Shown here: in pieces, positions 1 to 6,563 of the stretch
Layout of the letters: each line of letters opens with the position of its first letter
How positions within the stretch are numbered: the stretch's first letter is position 1
Source of the DNA: GCA-2731375 sp964507245
Lineage (GTDB): Bacteria > Pseudomonadota > Alphaproteobacteria > GCA-2731375
Assembly: GCA_964507245.1 (NCBI GenBank)
Contig: CAZDQC010000165.1
Coordinates: forward strand, 1-6,695
Direction: 5' to 3'
DNA length: 6,695 nt
Position numbers and translations under genes: made by a program
The notes under the pieces: model-generated
The model's input: the letters and a program-made list of their open reading frames with translations, nothing else
The model's database searches: none
What the model was told of the DNA's origin: nothing

Positions 1-39
1 AAGGTGTTCAGACTTAGCAGTCTCCAAAAAGTAGACACC

Positions 40-1227
40 ATGATATCCAATCAAAACGCTATTGTAAAAGACCTAGTGCTGGTTGGCGGTGGTCATAGTC
101 ATGCAATCGTCCTGAAAAAATTTGCTATGAAACCGCTTCCTGGTGTCCGTCTTACGGTCATTTCGCGGGATGTACATACGCCATATTCTGGCATGCTACC
201 GGGTTATCTGGCCGGTCATTACGACTTTGACGAGGTCCATATTGACCTGCGGCCATTATGCCAGTCTGCCGGAGCCCGTCTGTATCACGACGAGGCGGTG
301 CGCATAGATCACCCGACAAACCAGGTCGTTTGCAAGGGGCGTCCTTCCGTACCCTACGATGTATTGTCGATTAACATTGGCTCCACCCCAAGCTTTAATG
401 GAATTCCAAATGCTGAAGAATTCACTACCCCTGTGAAGCCGATCAGCAATTTCATCGACCGGTGGCAAATCGTGCTGAAGCGGACAATGGAAAAACCTCG
501 GACCCATCGAATTGGTGTTGTCGGAGCAGGCGCTGGCGGTATTGAGTTGCTCCTCGCTGCGCAATACCGCCTGGACAAATTATTGGCAGATCGGGACCAA
601 AGTTCGGATGGTATAGAATTTCACCTTATCTTCAAATCGGAGACGATTTTACCTGAATTCAACAGAACTGTCCGCAAGCGCTTCGAGCACTACCTGAAGG
701 CTCGCTGTGTCCAAATACACGCCGGGGCACTGGCCATGGAGATAGCATCGGATGGGGTGATTGTGGCGGGTGGCAAAAAGATTGAATTGGACGAGATTTT
801 TTGGGTAACAGAAGCCGGCGCGCCGCGATGGCTACGGGACTCAGGATTAGATTTGGATGAAACCGGATTTATCCGGGTTCGCGATACATTGCAAACCACG
901 AGCCATGACAATATATTTGCCACCGGTGATATTGCCACCATAGTCAATCATCCGCGACCAAAAGCTGGCGTTTTCGCCGTCCGTCAAGGTTCACCTTTGA
1001 ACGACAACCTACGTTTGATCCTGACCAGCAATTCAGCAAAATCGTTTTCGCCGCAAAAGGCTTTTTTGAGCCTGATCAGTACAGGTGATAAGAACGCCGT
1101 TGCGTCAAAATGGGGCTGGACCATAGCAGGCCCATTCGTATGGCACTGGAAAAACTGGATAGACCGACGGTTCATGCGGAAATTTTCAGAACTGCCGGAA
1201 ATGGTGGCGGAAAAAGCAAAGCGTTAG
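40..1227 (+). CDS. selD: FAD/NAD(P)H-dependent oxidoreductase domain of a fused selenide,water dikinase (N-terminal half)
   Basis: This is a pyridine-nucleotide-disulfide-oxidoreductase-like flavoprotein of the type found as the N-terminal half of long SelD proteins. Numbering from the ATG at 40 (395 aa), VGGGHSH at about 15-21 is the FAD dinucleotide-binding loop, followed by the family blocks DVHTPYSGMLPGYLAGHY and HIDLRPL. GVVGAGAGGIE at about 159-169 is the second Rossmann loop for NAD(P)H, FATGDIA at about 293-299 is the distal FAD motif, and PKAGVFAVRQG at about 307-317 also fits. The ATG at 40 is preferred because it places the first beta strand about ten residues in, as is usual. The frame is open to the left edge, with a GTG at 4, so a start further upstream cannot be excluded. 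No clear Shine-Dalgarno is seen. The frame ends in TAG (1225-1227) just after the usual linker beginning (ELPEM), where the family normally reads on into SelD, so I read this as a gene split by a frameshift. A reductase role feeding selenium to SelD is inference. Confidence 0.85.
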   Translation: MISNQNAIVKDLVLVGGGHSHAIVLKKFAMKPLPGVRLTVISRDVHTPYSGMLPGYLAGHYDFDEVHIDLRPLCQSAGARLYHDEAVRIDHPTNQVVCKGRPSVPYDVLSINIGSTPSFNGIPNAEEFTTPVKPISNFIDRWQIVLKRTMEKPRTHRIGVVGAGAGGIELLLAAQYRLDKLLADRDQSSDGIEFHLIFKSETILPEFNRTVRKRFEHYLKARCVQIHAGALAMEIASDGVIVAGGKKIELDEIFWVTEAGAPRWLRDSGLDLDETGFIRVRDTLQTTSHDNIFATGDIATIVNHPRPKAGVFAVRQGSPLNDNLRLILTSNSAKSFSPQKAFLSLISTGDKNAVASKWGWTIAGPFVWHWKNWIDRRFMRKFSELPEMVAEKAKR

Positions 1228-1277
1228 ATTCCGGGTTGGCTGATCAGACCACCTTAAATAATATTTAGGCCATCGCC

Positions 1278-2002
1278 ATGCGCTGTGGTGGTTGTGGGCC
1301 AAAGTGGCTGCCGATGTCTTGAGCCGCGCTCTATCCGAGTTAGAACCTGCAGAAAACGAAGATATTTTGGTTGGTCTGCATGCCCCCGATGATGCAGCGG
1401 TAGTGCAAATTCCCGATGGCAAGGTGATGGTACACACCGTTGATTATTTCCGTGCCTTCATCGACGATGCCTATGTCTTTGGCCAGGTCTCTGCCAACCA
1501 TGCCTTGAGTGATATCTTTGCCATGGGTGCGAAGGCTCAGTCTGCCCTCGCCATCGCTACCGTGCCTTTTGGCCTAGAATCCAAGGTTGAAACCTCAATC
1601 CGCGAGATGATGATGGGCCATACAGTGGAAATGACCAAGGCATNNNNNNNNNNNNNNNNNNNNNNNNNNNNNNNNNNNNNNNNNNNNNNNNNNNNNNNNN
1701 NNNNNNNNNNNNNNNNNNNNNNNNNNNNNNNNNNNNNNNNNNNAGGCATTCTCAGCTCATTACAGCCCGCTAACGTACGCTTGCGCCGCGCAATCCGTAA
1801 TTTAGATGCGGCACGGGATCACGAACGGTATCCGCTGATGTTCGATCCCCAAACATCCGGTGGCCTCCTTGCCAGTATGCAACCGGAACGAGCGGAAGCA
1901 TGCCTGCAGGCATTATATGAAATGGGTTACGAACACGCTGCCTTCGTCGGCAGGGTCAGGGCAGAAACCGACCACTTAGAACCAATTACCTTGGTTGCGT
2001 GA
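1278..2002 (+). pseudogene. selD: Selenide,water dikinase (selenophosphate synthetase) domain, frameshifted and interrupted by an assembly gap; SenC role
   Basis: SelD converts selenide, ATP and water to selenophosphate, AMP and phosphate. The domain opens at ATG 1278 with MRCGGCG, then must shift back one base at the GGG of 1296-1298 to continue as AKVAADVLSRAL. The join restores the family signature MRCGGCGAKV, whose Cys6 and Lys9 correspond to catalytic Cys17 and Lys20 of E. coli SelD. Further family blocks are HTVDYFRAFIDD, ANHALSDIFAMGA and ALAIATVPFG before the Ns, and SSLQP.N.RLRRAIRN and FDPQTSGGLLAS after them. The region normally carrying GGH(T/S).EG and the DVTGFG metal site falls in the N gap. 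Without the shift, the only long frame starts at TTG 1292 and lacks the catalytic Cys. It ends at TGA 2000-2002, overlapping the convergent senB by 17 bases. Next to senB and senA it probably plays the part of SenC. Whether the break is a real mutation or a sequence error cannot be decided here; the nearby gap favours error. Confidence 0.85.
1644..1743. other. Assembly gap of exactly 100 N
   Basis: There is an uninterrupted run of 100 N inside the SelD domain. A round number like this is the usual placeholder for a scaffold join of unknown length. The sequence to the left stops just before the family's GGH(T/S).EG block and the sequence to the right resumes at the SSLQP block. These are normally separated by roughly 130-160 residues, so the true missing length is probably nearer 400-450 bases. 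That both sides fall in one frame across the Ns is chance. Confidence 0.97.
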
Positions 2003-2948
2003 CACTGTTAACGATACATTCTAAAGCCGCCTGTTCCCGAACCGGCGAAAATAGCGTTGCCAGCCTCCGCCCTTGACTTGCTAATGTGTTCAGGAACGCT
2101 GGCTCCGTTTCTGCCTGGTGCAACAATTTTGCCAGCGCGCCGGTGTCGCCCACGGCGTAGTAGCCAGGGTAGTCCCGGCCCAGCAACCCTATATTACCGG
2201 CTATATCGCTAGCAATAATAGGCACACCAGCGACAAGAGCCTCTGACACGACATTGGCGCCACCCTCTTGGACGGAGCTAATCACCATGGCATGGGTTTT
2301 GGCGAATTCGCGGCGCACCCGCCAACCTGGCACCTCCCCCCGCCAATAATACCTAAAATTTTGAGCCATCTCTTTGGCAGCGCGGTTGGCAAATTTCGCA
2401 GTTGTGGCCTTGCCAAGATGTATGACCCGCAAATTTGAGTTATTGGGCATTTGTCGAGCTGCCAAGGCCGCGCGAAATGGGTCTTTCTCGTCTCGCAGAT
2501 GACCAATTACGCAGATGTCAAAATGCCGTTTTGAAGGAATTCGCGTCGCTGAAAGGGGTGTTGCAGATTGTCGAACCACATTAAGCCTAGCCGATAGCGC
2601 TGGTGGCAATGCCTCGCCAACCAGGTCATGCAAACATATCAAGGCATCCGCTGCCTTCATCGTGTTCAGGGTTATTTGCCGGTCAGTTTTTAGGAACGTA
2701 TTTACGTCGGTCCCGCCCAAACCTACCACTAATGGTCCCTTTGGCGCTTGACACCGATAGCGTTGCACGGCCTTGGCGCTGTGCCAGGCATGCAGGGCAA
2801 TCAAAAGATCAACTGCCCTACCATCATAATCATTGGTAACATGGACCTGGTGGCCTACCCGACGCAAAAGTCGCGCCCAGCGCATGGCAGTGGTCCGGTT
2901 GCCATTCTTCAATTGTTTGCCGGCCGGAGTGATTAGGCTAATCTTCAC
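1986..2948 (-). CDS. senB: Selenosugar synthase SenB (GT-B glycosyltransferase-like, TIGR04348 type)
   Basis: In the characterised pathway SenB transfers selenium from selenophosphate to a UDP-sugar (such as UDP-GlcNAc), making the 1-selenosugar used by SenA. The protein has 320 aa, a normal length, in the cytosolic GT-B fold. Recognisable family blocks are a SGNRxT-like N-terminal loop (NGNRTTAMRWARLLRRVGH, 15-33), LIALHAWHSA (49-58), VVGLGGTDVN (74-83), the start of the second domain CVIGHLRDEKDPFRAA (146-161), and the C-terminal nucleotide-sugar region EGGANVVSEA (228-237), GVPIIASDIAGNIGLLG (241-257) and DYPGYYAVGD (259-268). The start is GTG (2946-2948) with a good GGAG (CTCC at 2956-2959 on the + strand) seven bases upstream, which decides the start. 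The stop is TAA at 1986-1988. It converges on selD with a 17-base overlap and diverges from senA over 27 bases. Alone it could be called only a group 1-like glycosyltransferase; the full set of blocks plus SelD and EgtB-like neighbours makes SenB the best call. It is unlike ordinary cell-surface glycosyltransferases in having no polysaccharide genes nearby. Confidence 0.88.
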   Translation of the reverse strand: MKISLITPAGKQLKNGNRTTAMRWARLLRRVGHQVHVTNDYDGRAVDLLIALHAWHSAKAVQRYRCQAPKGPLVVGLGGTDVNTFLKTDRQITLNTMKAADALICLHDLVGEALPPALSARLNVVRQSATPLSATRIPSKRHFDICVIGHLRDEKDPFRAALAARQMPNNSNLRVIHLGKATTAKFANRAAKEMAQNFRYYWRGEVPGWRVRREFAKTHAMVISSVQEGGANVVSEALVAGVPIIASDIAGNIGLLGRDYPGYYAVGDTGALAKLLHQAETEPAFLNTLASQGRRLATLFSPVREQAALECIVNSVTQPR

Positions 2949-2955
2949 GCATTAA

Positions 2956-2959
2956 CTCC
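2956..2959 (-). promoter_or_regulatory. Shine-Dalgarno of senB
   Basis: GGAG on the minus strand lies seven bases before the GTG start of senB. It supports the GTG rather than an internal start; the ATG overlapping it one base out of frame runs into a stop after three codons. Confidence 0.6.
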
Positions 2960-2975
2960 AATCCAGAGCCCCTTC

Positions 2976-4310
2976 ATGACCCAGCCTGTAAGTACCACAC
3001 ATTTGATCGCCAGCATGCAAGATGCTCGCAACCGGACCCTAGAGTTAGTCTGTGACCTTGACGATCAGCAGCTAATGGGCCCCAAACTGCGAACAGTTAA
3101 TCCTTTAAAATGGGAAATCGCCCATGCCGCCTACTTCTATGAGTATTTCATACTGCGAAAGCTATACGGCTATGACAGCGTCATCGGGGACAAAGCTGAT
3201 GAACTTTACGATTCCATTAATGTCAATCATGACGTCAGATGGGACCTACCACTGCCAAATCGGAAAGGTACGCTAGCCTACATGCGAGCGGTTTTCGACC
3301 GTTTGGCTGAACGTTTGGACCGTGCGCAAAATGGTGGCTTAGCGTCCGAACAGGATAGCTTCATCTATCAATTTGGTATCTTTCACGAGGATATGCATAC
3401 CGAGGCTTTCCTGTGGGCTCGCCAGACCTTGGCATACCCGACCCCAAACCTTGCCATAGCGGCGGACGTCTCGGCCGAGAGAGTAGCGGGCAGCCATCCG
3501 GGCTGGGTGGCGGTACCAGGGGGCCGGTACTTATTAGGGGCGCACCGGTCGGCACCGTTTCTGTTTGATAACGAAAAATGGGCACATGAAGTTGTAATTC
3601 CTCCATTTGAAATTGCCAAGGCACCTGTCACAAATAGAGAATTTCAGAATTTCGTGGATTCAGGCGGCTACGAGAATGCAACTCACTGGGATTTGGAGGG
3701 CTGGGCCTGGTGTCAAGAGACCGGGGCTAGGCACCCGGTCTATTGGCAACCCCATTGCCCGGGTAATTGGCTGATTAGACGGTTCGACAAGTCCCTGCCG
3801 TTGCCATTGGACGAACCTATTATTCATGTCAACTGGCACGAGGCAAACGCCTATTGCCGTTGGGCCGGTCTACGCCTTCCGAAAGAAGCTGAGTGGGAAG
3901 CCGCAGCCTTGGGCGAAGTGGGGCCCGACGGCAACCTTGCGCCAGTCAAGCGGCGATTTCCTTGGGGCAACACGCCACCTGACACCTGCCAGGCCAACCT
4001 GGATGGTCGGGGCTTGGGTCCTGTTGATGTCGCAGCTCTTCCTGCCGGGGACAGTGCTTTTGGCTGCCGGCAGATGCTCGGCAATGTTTGGGAATGGACA
4101 GCGGATACATTTCAGGCTTACCCGGGATTTTCAGCTGATGCTTACAAAGAATATTCAACAATGCTGTTTGGCTCCACCAAGATATTGCGCGGTGGGGCTT
4201 GGACAACGCGTGGCCGCATGATGCATGGCACCTATCGCAACTATTTTGAACCCCATCGTTCGGATGTATTTGGCGGATTTAGAACCTGCAAACTATGTAA
4301 CTCGGCTTAA
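2976..4310 (+). CDS. senA: Selenoneine synthase SenA (EgtB-like non-haem iron enzyme: DinB-like + FGE-sulfatase domains)
   Basis: SenA is an EgtB homologue that uses iron and O2 to form the C-Se bond between hercynine and a selenosugar, on the way to selenoneine. The protein has 444 aa and two domains. The DinB-like N-terminal half (about 8-150) carries the three expected iron ligands: H50 in NPLKWEIAHAAYF, and H137 and H141 in FHEDMHTEAF (HxxxHxE). The formylglycine-generating-enzyme-like half (about 176-440) shows GWVAVPGGRYLLGA, PVTNREFQNFVDSGGY, HVNWHEANAYCRWAGLRLP, EAEWEAAA, GNVWEWTAD (369-377), LRGGAW (404-409) and the GGFR end (433-436). The ATG at 2976 has only a weak ribosome site; the next Met is residue 14. 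It is followed 14 bases later by egtD. Motifs alone fit EgtB (ergothioneine) almost equally well. The SenA choice rests on adjacent senB and selD and on the absence of egtA, egtC and egtE nearby. The FGE-like region is not a sulfatase-activating enzyme, since the DinB part and its His triad are present. Confidence 0.85.
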   Translation: MTQPVSTTHLIASMQDARNRTLELVCDLDDQQLMGPKLRTVNPLKWEIAHAAYFYEYFILRKLYGYDSVIGDKADELYDSINVNHDVRWDLPLPNRKGTLAYMRAVFDRLAERLDRAQNGGLASEQDSFIYQFGIFHEDMHTEAFLWARQTLAYPTPNLAIAADVSAERVAGSHPGWVAVPGGRYLLGAHRSAPFLFDNEKWAHEVVIPPFEIAKAPVTNREFQNFVDSGGYENATHWDLEGWAWCQETGARHPVYWQPHCPGNWLIRRFDKSLPLPLDEPIIHVNWHEANAYCRWAGLRLPKEAEWEAAALGEVGPDGNLAPVKRRFPWGNTPPDTCQANLDGRGLGPVDVAALPAGDSAFGCRQMLGNVWEWTADTFQAYPGFSADAYKEYSTMLFGSTKILRGGAWTTRGRMMHGTYRNYFEPHRSDVFGGFRTCKLCNSA

Positions 4311-4324
4311 ATGACGGACTATTT

Positions 4325-5299
4325 ATGAATTATGAGATTTCTAAATTGGCGGCACTCAAGGATAGAGGCCCTGATTTTGATGAAATGATGTCGGAAATTA
4401 GGGAGGGTTTATTAGCCATTCCGAAGACGCTGCCCTGCAAATATTTTTACGATGAAAAAGGTTCGGACTTGTTCCAGCAGATTTGTGAATTGCCAGAATA
4501 TTATCTGACGAGGACGGAAACAAGTTTGCTAACTTCGATTGCCAGCGAGATTGCTGAACTAATCGGACCCGGGTGCCAGATGATTGAATATGGAACCGGT
4601 TCATCCGAGAAAGTTAGGATCGTGCTTTCAGCTTTGATTGAACCAGGGTCTTTTACGGCCATCGATATATCGAAAGAACACCTATTGACCGCGACAAAAG
4701 CCTTGTCGCGTGCTTTCCCTCACCTGAAAGTTCACGCAGTTACCGCGGATTTTGCGAAACCCTTTACAGTTCCTGCAATGACCGGCACTGGACTACGAGT
4801 AGGGTTTTTTCCTGGTTCTACGATTGGCAATTTTACACACGAAGAAGTCATCAAATTTTTGAAGGGTACGAAGAAAGTAGTAGGACCAATGGGCGTCATG
4901 CTGATTGGCGTTGATTTAAAAAAAGATGTGCGAATTCTTCGGGCTGCCTACAATGATCCACAAGGTATCACTGCGGCGTTTAATATGAATTTGCTAGCGC
5001 GATTAAACCGTGATCTTGGAACAACATTCAATTTGACTCAATTTAGTCATGACGCCGTCTATGACGCTGAATTAGGTCGAGTTGAAATGCACCTGGTCAG
5101 TCATACAAAACAAACGGTAACTCTAGGACGCGACGCGATTTATTTTAGGAAGGGTGAGACGATTCACACTGAAAATTCATACAAATACAGCCAAAATCAA
5201 TTCAAAGCGCTCTCCGCCCGCGCAGGATACAAAACACTAAGGGTTTGGACCGACCCTAACGAATTTTTCGGAATATTTTTTCTTCGGGCAGAAGCTTAA
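4325..5299 (+). CDS. egtD: L-histidine N-alpha-methyltransferase EgtD (hercynine synthase)
   Basis: EgtD trimethylates the alpha-amino group of histidine with three SAM to give hercynine (histidine betaine), the acceptor for SenA or EgtB. The protein has 324 aa, close to the usual length of about 320. The N-terminal part has KYFYDEKGSDLF (39-50) and LPEYYLTRTE (56-65). The SAM site is IEYGTGSSEK (87-96), with FFPGSTIGNF (161-170) after it. Positions matching the histidine-binding residues of Mycobacterium smegmatis EgtD are visible: Asn169 in GNF, Tyr209 in AAYND, Met255 in EMHL, and Glu283 and Ser285 in ENSYKY. It lies 14 bases after senA on the same strand, so the two are probably one transcript. 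The ribosome site is weak (CGGA about eight bases before the ATG). The gene looks more AT-rich than the middle of senA, so it may have joined the cluster separately; this is a hand estimate. No obvious hairpin terminator follows it. Confidence 0.95.
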   Translation: MNYEISKLAALKDRGPDFDEMMSEIREGLLAIPKTLPCKYFYDEKGSDLFQQICELPEYYLTRTETSLLTSIASEIAELIGPGCQMIEYGTGSSEKVRIVLSALIEPGSFTAIDISKEHLLTATKALSRAFPHLKVHAVTADFAKPFTVPAMTGTGLRVGFFPGSTIGNFTHEEVIKFLKGTKKVVGPMGVMLIGVDLKKDVRILRAAYNDPQGITAAFNMNLLARLNRDLGTTFNLTQFSHDAVYDAELGRVEMHLVSHTKQTVTLGRDAIYFRKGETIHTENSYKYSQNQFKALSARAGYKTLRVWTDPNEFFGIFFLRAEA

Positions 5300-5527
5300 A
5301 AAGGGTGATTACTTTAAACCAATACTAACATTTGTGATCTGCTACGGGAAAAATATCTCAACCAATTATAACCATAAATTATTTTGAGATGCGGCTGCGG
5401 CGAACGGCTGCACTCGCTGAAAGGGTTATATCGGGCGACCGGGTGTCATAGTGATTTGCGCCTCCATAATGCTGTTGAAATTAGCCTATTATGCAAAATC
5501 AGGAAAAACGGCATTAAGGAACTCCAA
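5300..5527. other. Intergenic stretch, no gene supported
   Basis: The first 90 bases are AT-rich and the middle is GC-richer. An open frame from ATG 5390 or earlier reads into the next gene, but its translation is low-complexity Cys/Arg/Leu-rich and unlike any family. The next gene has its own start with a good ribosome site. A direct repeat CGGCTGC occurs twice within 20 bases near 5392-5412. No convincing terminator for egtD or sigma-70 promoter for the next gene was found. Confidence 0.5.
5516..5520 (+). promoter_or_regulatory. Shine-Dalgarno of the DUF218 gene
   Basis: AAGGA lies seven bases before ATG 5528. It decides the start against the longer open frame beginning near 5384. Confidence 0.6.
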
Positions 5528-6328
5528 ATGTTCTATACGCTTGCCAAGCTATTCTGGCTTCTAGCCAATCCGCTGAATATGGTATTGATCCTTTTGTGCT
5601 TAGGGGTCCTGTTGCTTTGGTCCCGCTGGCAACGCCTGGGCCTTTGGTTAGTTAGCCTGATTGCCGCTTCGCTTTTAGGGCTGGCGATCCTGCCCCTAGG
5701 CCAATGGTTCTTATCCCCATTAAATAACCAATTTGCTCCTTTCAAATTGAGTGGCGGTGATATCGACGGCATTATCCTGTTATCTGGAGGAGTGGTGGAT
5801 TTGAAGACATCACGACTAATTGGCCATGCAGTGCCTGGCGACGCCTCGGACCGATTGGTGGAATTCATGAGTCTAGCCAAAGCCTATCCAGGCGCGAAGT
5901 TGTTGATTTGCGGCGGCAACGTAGAACCAGGAGATGAGCTTGGCGATAAACGGCAAACAGAAGCGATCTTGATCGCGGAATATCTTATTAGTCGAGGTCT
6001 TTCGGCCTCGCGAATACTGGTTGAGGATAGCTCGCGGGATACATTTGAAAATGCCATACTGGGCCACCAACTGGCGCAGCCGGGCACTGATGAACGTTGG
6101 CTACTTGTCACCTCCGCATGGCATATGCCCCGCGCTCTGGCCTCCTTCCAGGCCCAAGATTGGCCGGTGGTCGCCGCCCCGTCTGGAGCTGGCATCGAAA
6201 TGGGATTTCAATTGCGCTTCAACTTGCACGCAGGCTTAAAGGCGGTCAAATTTGCCATGCACGAATATATGGGACTGCTGGCCTACCGCCTTAACGGCCG
6301 TATCACAACGATCTGGCCGGCATCGTAA
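5528..6328 (+). CDS. YdcF/ElyC/SanA family (DUF218) membrane protein
   Basis: The protein has 266 aa. Two hydrophobic helices at about 6-30 and 37-57 anchor it in the inner membrane, and a DUF218 domain follows (about 78-255). Family blocks are DGIILLSGGVV (80-90), the ASDRLVEFMSLAKAYPGAKLLICGG stretch (106-130), EAILIAEYLISRGL (145-158), the signature EDSSRDTFENA (166-176) and LVTSAWHMPRA (193-203). Members include E. coli ElyC, which affects cell-envelope (lipid carrier) metabolism; the biochemical activity is not settled, so no specific reaction is assigned. The start at 5528 is chosen because AAGGA (5516-5520) sits seven bases upstream and because the hydrophobic segment begins at once, as in relatives. 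The frame is open further upstream to ATG 5384 or so, but that extension is not family-like. The gene ends 27 bases from the convergent tRNA. It is probably a separate transcription unit from egtD, 228 bases away. Confidence 0.88.
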   Translation: MFYTLAKLFWLLANPLNMVLILLCLGVLLLWSRWQRLGLWLVSLIAASLLGLAILPLGQWFLSPLNNQFAPFKLSGGDIDGIILLSGGVVDLKTSRLIGHAVPGDASDRLVEFMSLAKAYPGAKLLICGGNVEPGDELGDKRQTEAILIAEYLISRGLSASRILVEDSSRDTFENAILGHQLAQPGTDERWLLVTSAWHMPRALASFQAQDWPVVAAPSGAGIEMGFQLRFNLHAGLKAVKFAMHEYMGLLAYRLNGRITTIWPAS

Positions 6329-6355
6329 AATATTGATTGTGAAGTACAAAAGAAT

Positions 6356-6429
6356 TGGCTGGGGACCCAGGATTCGAACCTGGACTTACGGAGTCAGAGT
6401 CCGCTGTCCTACCATTAGACGAGTCCCCA
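6356..6429 (-). tRNA. trnQ: tRNA-Gln (anticodon CTG)
   Basis: Read on the minus strand, the cloverleaf is complete. The acceptor stem TGGGGAC pairs with GTCCCCA, followed by discriminator G and an encoded CCA. The D stem is GTC/GAC with loop TAATGGTAG. The anticodon stem is GCGGA/TCCGT with loop CTCTGAC, giving anticodon CTG (reads CAG, glutamine). The variable loop is AAGT, and the T arm is CCAGG-TTCGAAT-CCTGG. The U1-A72 start with discriminator G is typical of bacterial tRNA-Gln. It is 74 nt including CCA. It is convergent with the DUF218 gene and divergent from the phosphatase gene. Confidence 0.96.
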
Positions 6430-6442
6430 ACAGTGTTTTGGG

Positions 6443-6471
6443 AACCTATTTAGCGTTCGCCTGGATGTCAA
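6443..6471 (-). promoter_or_regulatory. Sigma-70 type promoter of the tRNA-Gln gene
   Basis: On the minus strand a perfect TTGACA (-35, positions 6466-6471) is followed after 17 bases by TAGGTT (-10, positions 6443-6448). The -10 matches TATAAT at only three positions, but the spacing is ideal. The predicted start lies a few bases before the mature tRNA end at 6429, implying a very short leader. Confidence 0.6.
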
Positions 6472-6563
6472 CAGAACCACCAAAGTGAACCCGGCTATTG
6501 CCAGGATCCTCCCAAGAGGTCAAGTTATTACAAAAGAAAATTACAAAATTCGGGGCCAAAACT

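Noticed and set aside
1320..1322. TGA in the MRCGGCG frame as a possible selenocysteine codon
   Set aside because: It lies after the frame has already left the SelD homology, and the catalytic position is encoded as TGT (Cys); no supporting hairpin was seen.
1292..1643. A TTG start at 1292 for the SelD domain
   Set aside because: It would begin inside the conserved MRCGGCGAKV signature and drop the catalytic Cys; the frame starts here only because of the frameshift.
3826..4221. A 131-codon open frame inside senA on the same strand, and several 60-115 codon frames on the opposite strand of the real genes
   Set aside because: They lie fully within strongly recognised genes, have no family-like features and no ribosome sites.
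2976..5299. A plain ergothioneine operon (egtB-egtD)
   Set aside because: It remains possible from the two genes alone, but the adjacent SenB-type gene and SelD, and the lack of egtA/egtC/egtE, fit selenoneine better.
5384..5527. An upstream extension of the DUF218 gene, with a translation starting MRCGCGERL that superficially resembles the SelD MRCGGCG signature
   Set aside because: The following residues do not match SelD or any family, and the good ribosome site and membrane segment at 5528 mark the real start.
6252..6488. An open frame crossing the end of the DUF218 gene and the tRNA
   Set aside because: It reads through the complementary strand of a clear tRNA-Gln and overlaps a recognised gene; it is not a protein.
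6505..6525. Small inverted repeat CCTC-CCAA-GAGG as a terminator or operator before the phosphatase gene
   Set aside because: The stem is only four pairs and no T run follows; too weak to call.
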